Origin: Silene conica
Lineage: Eukaryota; Streptophyta; Magnoliopsida; Caryophyllales; Caryophyllaceae
NCBI GenBank assembly: GCA_029255685.2
Contig: CM055311.2
Span: forward strand, 21,695,703 to 21,759,702
Length of the DNA stretch: 64,000 nucleotides
Direction of reading: 5' to 3'
The notes under the pieces are model-generated. The model worked only from the letters and a program-made list of their open reading frames with translations. It had not been told where the DNA came from and did no database searches. The first letter of the stretch is position 1, and each line of letters begins with the position of its first letter. The translations under genes were made by a program, and so were the position numbers. Positions 55,595-64,000 of the stretch are shown one piece after another.

Positions 55595-57190
55595 ACAACT
55601 TCTTCGACCGAGCTGCTTTTTGGTCGATCGAGAGGTTACCCAACCTCATGTCCCAGTTCGGTTTGGGGAGGCCCTTTGTTACGCGCTCTTTTGTAAGTTT
55701 TCCGACTCATATTAGCTCGTTTGCATCTTCTTTTCTTTCCTTTGTACAATGAGGTCATTGTACGGTTTGGTTTGGGGAGATTATGGATCCATTTTGTGTA
55801 TGCATTTTGTTTTATTGCATTTTTGTTATCACGTTTCAATTTCGCATGCATTTGTTTTTCTTTCTTGCATTCAAAAAAAATCACAAAATTTTCAAAAGAA
55901 AAAAGTTCACGTTTATTTTTGCACTTTAGGTTGAGTCGGAACAATATTTACTTGCCCCCTTTCTGCTTATCATCTCAGCCCTGCACAGTTGTTGCTTTAG
56001 CATAGTCTTTTGTATGGTCCTACGAGTTTTATGTCTGAATTTGATGTTGAATGAATAGACTTGACCTGACATGTTTGGCAACCTACTCATATTTCTGAGG
56101 CTATACAGCTTATTTTAAACTGTTGACATCCATGACCAGTTTCTTTTAGGATTGTGAGTAGTACTCATTGTGTGACATGTATCATCAACCTGCATTTGTA
56201 TGAATCTCAATTGCTTTTGTGCCTGTAAACATTCGGGTTAGTGGCCGACGTCACATGTCGGAGAGTTCTTATGATACCTTTTTCTCAGTTTAGCAATTAA
56301 CTCCACATTAGCCAAATCTTGCCTTTTGACCCTTTTCAGCTACACCCAAAATTTAGTCTGCCCCGTCAAGCTAGCTTTACGTGTTGTCTCCGAAGGGTAT
56401 ATCTCTTTGTTTTGGTTTGGCTCATATTCCCTTGATTGGAGTGCGTTTCCGTGAGGAAAGGAATCATGTTGAAAAATGAAAAAACGGAAAAGAAGAAAAA
56501 ATGATGAAAAAGAAACGAAAAAGAGGAACAAAAGAAAAAAAGAGAGAAAAGAAAAAAAAGTGTTATGATTCAACCGTTCCCTCCTATACTTCATGTTAAT
56601 CTTTGAGGAGTTGATCTTTTGGTTAAAAGTGAGTAGTTTACCAGTTTCGGTAATTTGTGTTATTCTTGTCAAAAGGGTTTTGAACTGGATGTATAATTTG
56701 GTTATGTTTCGGTGCTAGCTTGGCTTTTACCTCCACATTCCCAATAATGTTTTAACCCTTTTAACCCATTATCTCACTTTCTCAAACTTCGTAAGCACTC
56801 AGCATGTGATTGGACCTCGGTTGGTTGGAATGTTTATGCACGGTGATCAGAATTGTTTTTCATACTCTCAGGCATGCATGTTCACGTAGGTTAAAGTTAG
56901 GTGAGTGATTCTTGTTCCCCTTCTCTCTTGCTCATATATATATATACCCTTTGCTTTGATGAGAGAAGAGTGGCCCGTGAGAGTCCGACATTTAAGGTCT
57001 AGCAAGGTCGACGGTTCGACTATTTTTCAGACATCTTGATAACTCGTTTGCATTTGACACCATTGCTAAGTTCAATTGTCGCATTAAATTGGTTTCGTTG
57101 GTTAGTCGTAGGGGCTGTAAGTTTACTTGTTCCATTAGTTTTGCATGATGTTTGCTTGAGGGCAAGCAAAGGATTGGGTTTGGGGAATTT
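55595..57190 (+). mobile_element. Athila-1: 3' untranslated internal region
   Basis: Non-coding DNA of the kind found after pol in Athila-type elements, with repeated GGTTTGGGG words, a poly-A-rich purine block (56480-56560), and at the end TTGAGGGCAAGCAAAG and GGGTTTGGGGAATTT, the polypurine tract just before the LTR. The same word order is found inverted in 62233-63845. A CGATCGAG pair lies at 55603-55632. The left end is cut by Copia-C. Confidence 0.8.
55603..55632. repeat. single pair of CGATCGAG-type palindromes
   Basis: TTCGACCGAG at 55603 and GTCGATCGAG at 55623, a step of 20 bp, as in the first step of the arrays elsewhere. It lies nine bases from the Copia-C LTR, so further copies may have been separated by that insertion. 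Confidence 0.6.
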
Positions 57191-58408
57191 TGATGTGTGC
57201 ATTTCATATAGACCTTTTAGGCCTTTGTAGCACACATTTATATGCTTAATCTGTATTATTTTACTACAAATATCCCCCGAATATTATACTTTGGTTTGTT
57301 TTGCATTATTTGAAGGTACGAGCTGGAGCGGATACAAATCAACTTTTTTATGGTCCTCCAAGCTTGCATAAGAGAGTCGTAGTGGAAACATATTGCCTTG
57401 AGACGCGTGAAAGGCATTCCTAAGGTTAGGAGATCATTCGAAGGAGTCAAAGTCCTCGATCGAGTAATAACATCCCTCGATCAATCAGTTCCTGCATAAA
57501 GAAGACCTCGATCGAGCTGTCCTGTGCTCGATCGAGTAGATGCTAACTTGAAGATTCTCGATCGAGAACACTGCATTCTCGATCGAGTGAGTTACCAGCC
57601 AAGATCTCGATCGAGAGCAAAGCATTCTCGATCGAACAAATAACCTGGAAGAAACTTCTCGATCGAGAGCTTTTTGTTCTCGATCGAGAAGGCGACTGAC
57701 TGTTGAGTTGCACTAAGGCGTCAGCTTCTGTTGAGAATTGTTTTATAAATAAAACATTTCGAGGAACAGAAGAACTATTCAGGAACATACAAACTACTGC
57801 TACTTCTCATTTCTGAATTTTTAGATTAGAATTTTGCTACTTTTCCCTATTACTCGGATTGGATATTGTTCTTCCATCCTTGTTCTATTACTTGGTTTCG
57901 GTAATCCTTGTTTTCTTAATCTTATTTCAATTCCTTCTCTTTTCTGAAATGTTGTTAATAATTTATTTCATTGTTATAATCGTTCTTTTAACAATCATGC
58001 GTAGCTAATTTCGGAAGATTGGGATAGGGGTAGTTTTGCGACGATTATTAGGATTGTACTAATTAGGGCGGAAGCTAAGTTAGTATAGTCTTAGGGCGAA
58101 TAGCGGACCGGAAGGACCTTTTCACTACCCACAGACCTAATTTAGGGTGTCATGTGACTGTTAATTCAGACTTTAGTAGCCATGGTGAACCGACAATCCT
58201 AGTGTTTTTCTCTATCTGTTTTCTCTCTCTTTCCCTCTTAGTTTTTTAGAAATCAAATTAAACAAACCCCCAGAACCGGTTACTTCAGACGGACTCTGTA
58301 GACTATAGATTGCCCATCTCTCTGTGGATACGATACCCGACTACCTCTGCTACATTTAGTTGAGACCAGTTAGGTTTTATCTTTGATAGGGTTGCGACAG
58401 GCGTGTCA
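57191..58408 (+). repeat. Athila-1 3' LTR
   Basis: 1218 bp from TGATGTGTGCATTTC to CAGGCGTGTCA. Near the end it has CTCTGTGGATACGATACCCG, which matches CCCTGTGGATTCGATACC in the Athila-2 LTR, confirming orientation and end. It is followed directly by LINE coding sequence (58409), so the element inserted in a LINE. The 5' LTR is not in the window. Confidence 0.85.
57455..57688. repeat. array of ten CTCGATCGAG palindromes in the LTR
   Basis: Starts at 57455, 57476 (degenerate), 57507, 57527, 57557, 57578, 57606, 57627, 57658 and 57679. Steps are 21, 31, 20, 30, 21, 28, 21, 31, 21. The array begins 264 bp into the LTR. The spacers are unrelated in sequence to those of the gag array but keep the short-long alternation. 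Confidence 0.95.
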
Positions 58409-59392
58409 GTCCCCAATACTGCTCTTCTTTCCGTCTCAAGTCTACAATCTCCGCAACAATTTTCCTTCGGCGCCACACATTATCCCTCGTTCTGTCCCTA
58501 CTGTTTAATTTGGCTAGTTATTTCGTCTTTGATCCAATATCATGAGTTATAGATGAAAGATGGGTACGTTTCCACGCTTGAAGCTCACGGGTACACTCCG
58601 AAAGAACACTCTTCAGCGTATGGCCTCCCTTCTCAACCCCGCGCTCAATGGCCATCTGACACTCCTTCTCCCCGATTCAAACTTTTTCGAACCAAAAAAC
58701 TCCCTTCTTCCCCTTGTGAGCCTCACGGTGATTGAGCATTAATTTAATGGGGGAACGATCCGACCACTCTCGCTCTAGGTATAACAGGCGAGCGTGAGTA
58801 AACATATTGAGCAAATTAGAGGTGCGCATCGCTCTATCAAGCATACATTGTCTATTCGCATAACCACTTTGCCCATTATCCCATGAGAAGTTGTACCATT
58901 CGAAAGGTACGTCTCTAAGACCACACTCGTAAATAGCGTCTCAGAAGTTATTCATTGGTCTTTGAGGTCTGCTCCCGCCTTCATCTTAGTAGAGAATAAA
59001 ATCTCATTAAAGTCTCCAACGCAAACCCAGGGCAACGAACTTTGATTATGCAACAGTTTAATGAGCTCCCACGATAAATGACGATCCGACACCACGGGCC
59101 AGCCGTAGAAGCCAGTAATTCTCCACTCGCCAATGTTATCACGGACACGAACATTGATATGATGTAACGACGATGAAATAAAGTTACAATCAATATCTTT
59201 CCTACATAGAAAAGCAAGGCCCCCTGAACGACCCGCATTATCTACTTCAATACCAAAGAAACCATCAAATTTCTCCCTCACTCTCTGCATCTCACGACCA
59301 CAAAGCTTTGTCTCGCATAGAAAAAGAATGGTCGGGGCAGTAACCTCGTCGAGGTTGCCCAATCCCTGATATTTTATACTTAGAATATTCAT
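58409..59392 (-). pseudogene. LINE ORF2 APE-type endonuclease
   Basis: MNILSIKYQGLGN at 59392 replaces the usual start with W-N-C-R-G-L-G. FLCETKL holds the metal-binding Glu, GFYGWP and VCVGDFNEIL the Asp/Asn pair. After a stop at 58952, DVPFEWYNFSWDN, NRQCMLDRAM and SDRSPI follow. The last should be SDHSPI: the catalytic His codon is CGT (Arg) at 58755-58757, one base from CAT. This enzyme nicks the target for primed reverse transcription; this copy could not. Confidence 0.85.
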
Positions 59393-59538
59393 TGGACCGA
59401 GCGGGGTTGGCCGTTACCAACATCTGACTCAGGTATTAAGACGCTTGGGTCTGTTAGTCGAGATTTCTTTTGTGATTTAGCTATGTCAGCCTCCTCCATC
59501 CTCCGTTTCTCAGCCTTGTACTGCTATTCCTTCAATTG

Positions 59539-60537
59539 TCATTGCATCACCCCCTTACTTGCCATTCGCTGCCATGAAGCAGCTCTATTCGACATATTAG
59601 CATCCTTCAGCCCACTCTCGGTCCCTTTATCCACTACCTCTTCAGCATGTCTTATCGAAAGGGGCTCAACAGCCAGACTCCCTACCCTCATACCTCCCCA
59701 CTCCCTCCTGACCCATCGTCTCCTTAACATTTTCCATCCCCACCCCCTGGATTCCTTCTTTACGTCAACCACGTTTACCGTCTCTATTCCATTTGCACCA
59801 CTCCTCTCCAATACCCTCTTCAAAGACACACCCCCATCCCTTGCTTTTTTAAATTCGTTCTTTTTCCCTTTCAGATCAAGCGAAATAGCTTGCAACTTTT
59901 GTATCATAGACTCTATGGCCTTTTCAGCATCAACCACCGACTCAGCCTCAAAACTAGGCCCAAGGTTCCTCGCACGTTTTCCATTTCCCTCCTTAACAGT
60001 CTTGATAACCTTCCACGGTAACGCACACAACCACTCCCCAACCTATAGCTCATCATTTGCATACGGACCATCTTTACAATCCTTCTCCTCATGCCCAATG
60101 CGGCCACATCCTTAACAATATAACGGTAACCGCTCACATTTAACCGGAAAGTCCACTACACGGCCAGATTTCATACGGATAAGAATTGAGGCTTTCAAGG
60201 ACTTAGTAATATCATACATAACCGGGAACCTAATCGCCCTATCAAGCTCTGCATTTGGTATAAAATCGACGTTGACAAATTTACCCAAGCGATCTCTGAG
60301 ACTTATAGCATTAGATTCGTTCGTTCTCCCACCAATGGGAATATCATATATACGAGACCAAATAGGGAAATGCGATAATGGGACGTCAGTGAGTTTACCT
60401 GCTTGATTCGGTTCATTAAAACACCACATGAATATGTCGAAGTGCCAATGTTGGCCCTCCAACACCCTAACCTTATCTTTAGCATCCCCAAAGCGGAAAA
60501 TAAAGGTCTTCTCGTTCACATCCACCACATTACCCAT
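59539..60537 (-). pseudogene. LINE ORF1 (DUF4283 RNA-binding protein)
   Basis: The frame from 60537 has the DUF4283 wording FIFRFGDAKDKVRVLEGQHW, FMWCFNE, PIWSRIYDIPI and DFPVKCERLPLYC. A stop cuts it at 60112-60114, in the first turn of the zinc knuckle. The knuckle continues in the next frame as GRIGHEEKDC-like sequence, and the C-terminal part (60030-59539) carries a coiled-coil-like stretch, ESVVDAEKAIESMIQKLQAI. ORF1 binds LINE RNA. One frameshift and stops make it dead. Confidence 0.82.
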
Positions 60538-60992
60538 TGTCGACTTCGAAGGGTTCTATAGATGGATCATGGTATCAATTGTTGCCTTAACGTTAATAGC
60601 CCTCGACGCCCACAGTTTCCCAACCAGCATTAGCGAATCGAACTGTCCTCACCACCACTAATATCATCCCATACAACTTCGTCATCCCCCTCAATAAGCT
60701 CTTTCCCTTCCCGATGATGTCTCTTTATCATCCCTTCGATCCGCATCCTATCGACACCTGCACAGAAAAAACACAAACAAACAAGAACACGAAACACCCA
60801 CAAACTCCCAATCGAAATTGAGAGACCGATCCTCGAGAACAAGGAAGAAATTAAAGAGAAAGACGATGGAACCCTTGGAGAGCCCTATGACGGTTATTTT
60901 TCTAGATAATTATGGATGAGAGATTATGGAGATTTTTATCTACCTTCAATTGTTGAAGCTGAATAACCATGTCATGTTTTGGCAAGGGTGGG

Positions 60993-62232
60993 TGATAAGG
61001 CTAAAGTCGTATCACCTTAATCAAAGTAAAACTATCTCAATACTAACAGAATAGCTAGTGGTAAGACAGGTATCGAATCCACAGGGAGGCGGTAATAAAC
61101 GGTTTGCTAAAGGTAATTATGTCTAAAAGTAACAGTTTTATGGGGGGTTTTGGTTTGTTTGTTTTGACTAACAACTAAAAAGCAAGTGAAATAAAGGATG
61201 TGTAACAGAGGTATTAAAAGTCTAGGAATTCCGGGTCACCAAGTATACTTTATTGGGATTCTTAATTAATCACTAGTTCAATCGGATTACTCAAGGTCAC
61301 AAGATTGGTCAATACTATTGTGTTCTTTAGGTTAAAAACTAACATGCGGTCGCTATTATTAGAATCAACCTATTTGATTATCGCAGCCTATATCAATTCT
61401 AACCCGATAGGTGAAAAAACTAATTCGCTACACTAATTATCAATTCAGGCCTAAATCAATTAATTAGAATAAGAACAATAATCAAACAACAATCCTTATG
61501 ATTTTACTAACAATCAATTAACATTCCCTTTCTAGTATACTTGGATCCCCTTCATCCTAGATTAAGAATTTAGCTACACATATTGACTCTAGCAACAATA
61601 ACAATAAAGAGGATTGAAAACATGATTGAAGATGATAAATAACAACAAGGAATAAAAAGCATAAAAACTTGAATGAATTAAATTGAACAAGAAAGATTAA
61701 TACCGTAGTAATTAGCAAGGAAATATTAAGAACAAAGGCTGAATTAATCCGGAAAACGATGAAGAGAAAAGCTAGATCTAAAGTAGTGTGTAAAATAATA
61801 GGTATCGAAACTAGGTTATCGAACTCCTATTTATAAAAATTAAAGAAAGTCGAAATAAGGAAATGTGGAAATAAAGTCTGCGACGGTTCCTCGATCGAGG
61901 ACGTCATTCCCTCGATCGAGGACCCCCCCCCCCCCCCCCCCCCCTCGATCGAGGGATTTCGTCAAGGGCCTTGTTCCGCTCTTTTCTTCCTCGATTCTTC
62001 TCCAAACTTCCTAGAATCTCTTGGGATCCTCTTGTACTCCGCCTTGTCAACTCTCGCGATGCCTTAGTACACCAACTTGTTGCGCAAATGCACTCATCCT
62101 GCATTAAAACATAAAAAGGCGGAAGTATTGACAATCTCACAAAAACGGCATATAAAATGTTATATAATATCACAAACCGTCTCAAAAACATCTAAGGGGA
62201 GGCATAAAAGTGTATGTAAATATGACTCATCA
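60993..62232 (-). repeat. Athila-2 3' LTR
   Basis: 1240 bp on the minus strand from TGATGAGTCATATTT (62232) to AGCCTTATCA (60993). It is preceded by the polypurine tract GGTTTGGAGGAGTTT and a GAGGACAAGCAAAG word as in Athila-1. It is inserted in the LINE 5' region; flank is GTGGG (60988-60992). Body sequence is diverged from Athila-1. Confidence 0.85.
61890..61953. repeat. three CTCGATCGAG palindromes and a poly-C run
   Basis: Starts at 61890, 61911 and 61944, steps 21 and 33. The last spacer is almost wholly C (22 C, 61923-61944). The group lies 279-342 bp from the LTR start, the same offset as the array in Athila-1. Confidence 0.92.
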
Positions 62233-63845
62233 AACTCCTCCAAACCGACTCTTTGCTTGTCCTCAAGCAAAGCAAACTAAAAGAAGACCCACAAAAAAAA
62301 ACAGACGGTGAATAGCTAACTCAGAGCCAATGCTAATGAAATAAATCCCAAGCTATGAATGTAACTAAGTGATGACTAAAAAGAGAAAACTCAGCTCATA
62401 TTCCAAGATGACAACGATGTAGACAAGCCAATTACTTTTCAATCTTGCAAGACAAATTAGTCGGATTCTCGCGGATTCGCTCAAGCACTCATAAGGGGTG
62501 AAATATATGTGAGATAGAAAGAAATAAGACACTCACTCAACTTATGAAACATGCATGCAATCTAGTGTGATAGAAAATTCCCCAACTAATATGCAATCAT
62601 ACAAGAGACAAAAGTACATGTATCCGGGACAATAAGAAAGGTTATTTGGTGAAGGTATAGAAATGGTTGGTGCCGAAGCACGTTTGGACATGTGAGGCTA
62701 AAACGGTAGTCGCAGCTACACTTGCTATCCGAACCAATCTACAAAAATACACCAACTAGAGAAATTTTCTCAACTATTACAACACATGAGTGACAAATGA
62801 GAGCTCTCCAAAAGCAGATTTTAACTCTAGTAACCATTTTCCAATCTCCTCACAAAATCGAATGAAGCAAATTATAATTTTTTTTTTTTTGCTTCATTTT
62901 TTTTTCGTCTTTTTCCACGAAGGAGATTAACACAATTGCTAATGTAATTTCACTTTATTCATGAGACAACAGTAGTCTTTCATTATAAAAGTAAAATGGA
63001 CACGATAAACAAGCAACTGTGACTGTCCCGAAAGGTAGGCAAATTCTGGGATTGTAGCTTATAGAATGGGATATAAAATATGCTAAAATCAATCAAATGA
63101 GCTAAACATAAGGATCTCAATTTTAAGGGTATAAAATCAAGTCATTTTAATTTGTGAGGCTTATTTGAGGGGTAAGAATTGCCTTTCTCATGTACTTAGT
63201 CAGAGTATGAAAACATAAAAATATCAAGAACTCAATATCACACTTATGCAATTTGATATTACGCATTCCATGAGGAGAACTACACTCAAGCCTAAAAAAC
63301 AATGAGACCGGTTTATTAATGTTCCCGGCCTAGGAAGCTCTAAAGACCTCAAAAATTAAGTAGCTTACCAACGAAATTTGTCAAATCTAATCAGCAAAAG
63401 GCAAGTCAACAACGGTGAAGGCTTGGACTATGAGCTTTGTATTCACTTATGCAAGTCAAAACAGAGTACATGACAGCTAATTGGGATTTAAAAACAGAAA
63501 CAAGGGCAAATTATCATCATTGTTAACTAAATTCACCAAGACTCGACCTAAAAGAAACACTTTTGTTTTTTTTTAACATAAAAGAAACACACACAACTGA
63601 AAGTAAAAGCACTCCCCCAAACCTATATGTCATAGTGTCCTTAATGTGACCCTACAGCAAAAAGATCACAATAAACCGCAGCAACCTAGAGAGGACACTA
63701 CTAAAAGGAAATGGAAGAGAGCAAAGAAAAACAAACAATAAAGGAAATAAAATAAAAGAAAAACAAGGAAAAATGCTACCGTCAGTAAGGTAGCGACTCC
63801 CCCAAACCAGCTGTGAAGGGGGTAGTGACCAACTGTCACTACTGC
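62233..63845 (-). mobile_element. Athila-2 3' untranslated internal region
   Basis: Minus-strand counterpart of 55595-57190: polypurine words (CCCCCAAACC on the plus strand at 63613 and 63798), an A/T homopolymer block (62878-62912) and the AGCAAAG word near the LTR. No coding sequence is seen. It runs into the Cassandra LTR, which inserted at 63846. Confidence 0.75.
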
Positions 63846-64000
63846 TGTAACACCCCGGCCCACACCTAGGACTGGAAATGTTAGCCGCGGTAACTCGCCA
63901 GTTTATGTACTGACCCCACAGACCAACACGAGTCCTTTCCAGCGCATTTTGTCCTCACTCATGCGCATCCCGGGAACCTTCCTAGGAGGTCACCCATCCT
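63846..64000 (-). mobile_element. Cassandra-type TRIM LTR with 5S rRNA-like sequence, cut by the window end
   Basis: Starts TGTAACACCCCGGCC on the plus strand, which is the LTR end read in reverse. The last bases of the window are the complement of AGGATGGGTGACCTCCTAGGAA, the 3' part of 5S rRNA with its internal promoter neighbourhood. Cassandra elements carry such 5S-like sequence in their LTRs. The left flank ACTGC would be its target duplication. Confidence 0.85.

Larger units (their letters stand above)
58409..60992 (-). mobile_element. L1-type LINE, 5' half, interrupted on both sides
   Basis: Minus strand, ORF1 then ORF2 endonuclease and the start of the link to RT. The Athila-1 LTR cuts it at 58408 and the Athila-2 LTR at 60993. 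The last ORF2 words before the cut include RRKEEQYW, which in plant LINEs precede the RT. About 450 bp upstream of ORF1 (60540-60992) would be the 5' untranslated region. Confidence 0.88.

Noticed and set aside
58467..58474. TGGCGCC on the minus strand as an Athila-type primer binding site
   Set aside because: It lies in continuous LINE ORF2 sequence (RRRKIVAEIVDLRRKEEQYW region) and the neighbouring LTR runs in the other direction.
61911..61953. Poly-C run as a functional element by itself
   Set aside because: It fills exactly one spacer position of the palindrome array, so expansion or a read error is simpler.

Overview
The window is repeat-rich nuclear DNA of a flowering plant. The evidence is plant-type Ty1/copia, Athila-like and long-LTR retroelements, a CACTA (En/Spm) transposon, L1-type LINEs, a Cassandra-type element with 5S rRNA-like sequence, and an inserted piece of plant mitochondrial atp6. 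I see no intact host gene. Almost every base can be assigned to a mobile element or its debris, and the elements are nested inside one another. The species cannot be fixed from this sequence.

Layout. 1-4465: a decayed autonomous copia element on the minus strand (Copia-A: gag-protease, integrase, RT, RNase H). 4495-4822: a TRIM-like short element. 4913-13173: a gene-less long-LTR element (LARD type) with LTRs of 2650 and 2853 bp, preceded by the tail of a further copy, so it was once a tandem. 13174-32766: a minus-strand copia (Copia-B leader and LTR), split by an inverted long-LTR copy (14041-17501), by a complete plus-strand gag-only copia (Copia-D, 17580-29653) and by a Mutator-type MITE (30476-31247). 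Copia-D itself holds a solo long LTR with a perfect TCTTT target duplication. 32767-34255: an Athila-like gag-protease fragment, minus strand.

34256-50595: a 16.3 kb CACTA element with two plus-strand genes, a tnp2-type transposase (35907-39003, broken) and a Transposase_24/Ulp1 protease gene (41979-49855, multi-exon). It carries LINE fragments, a mitochondrial insert with an internally deleted atp6, and, in one intron, a 4 kb block of TA microsatellites that hold two terminal-inverted-repeat elements and a solo copia LTR.

50596-55594: a second gag-only copia (Copia-C, minus). 55595-58408: the 3' end and LTR of an Athila-like element (plus). 58409-60992: an L1-type LINE, minus (ORF1 and endonuclease). 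60993-63845: a second Athila-like LTR and 3' region (minus). 63846-64000: a Cassandra LTR running off the window.

The best candidate for something undescribed is a repeated palindrome, CTCGATCGAG, with alternating start-to-start spacing of about 21 and 30 bp. It occurs in an Athila-like gag region, at the same offset (about 265-340 bp) inside two diverged Athila-like LTRs, and once more as a single pair. Also notable are the LINE-atp6 chimera, two gag-only copia families with the same gag end and a candidate intron at the same codon, and two related TIR elements sitting in TA microsatellites, one carrying an 8-copy 98 bp array.
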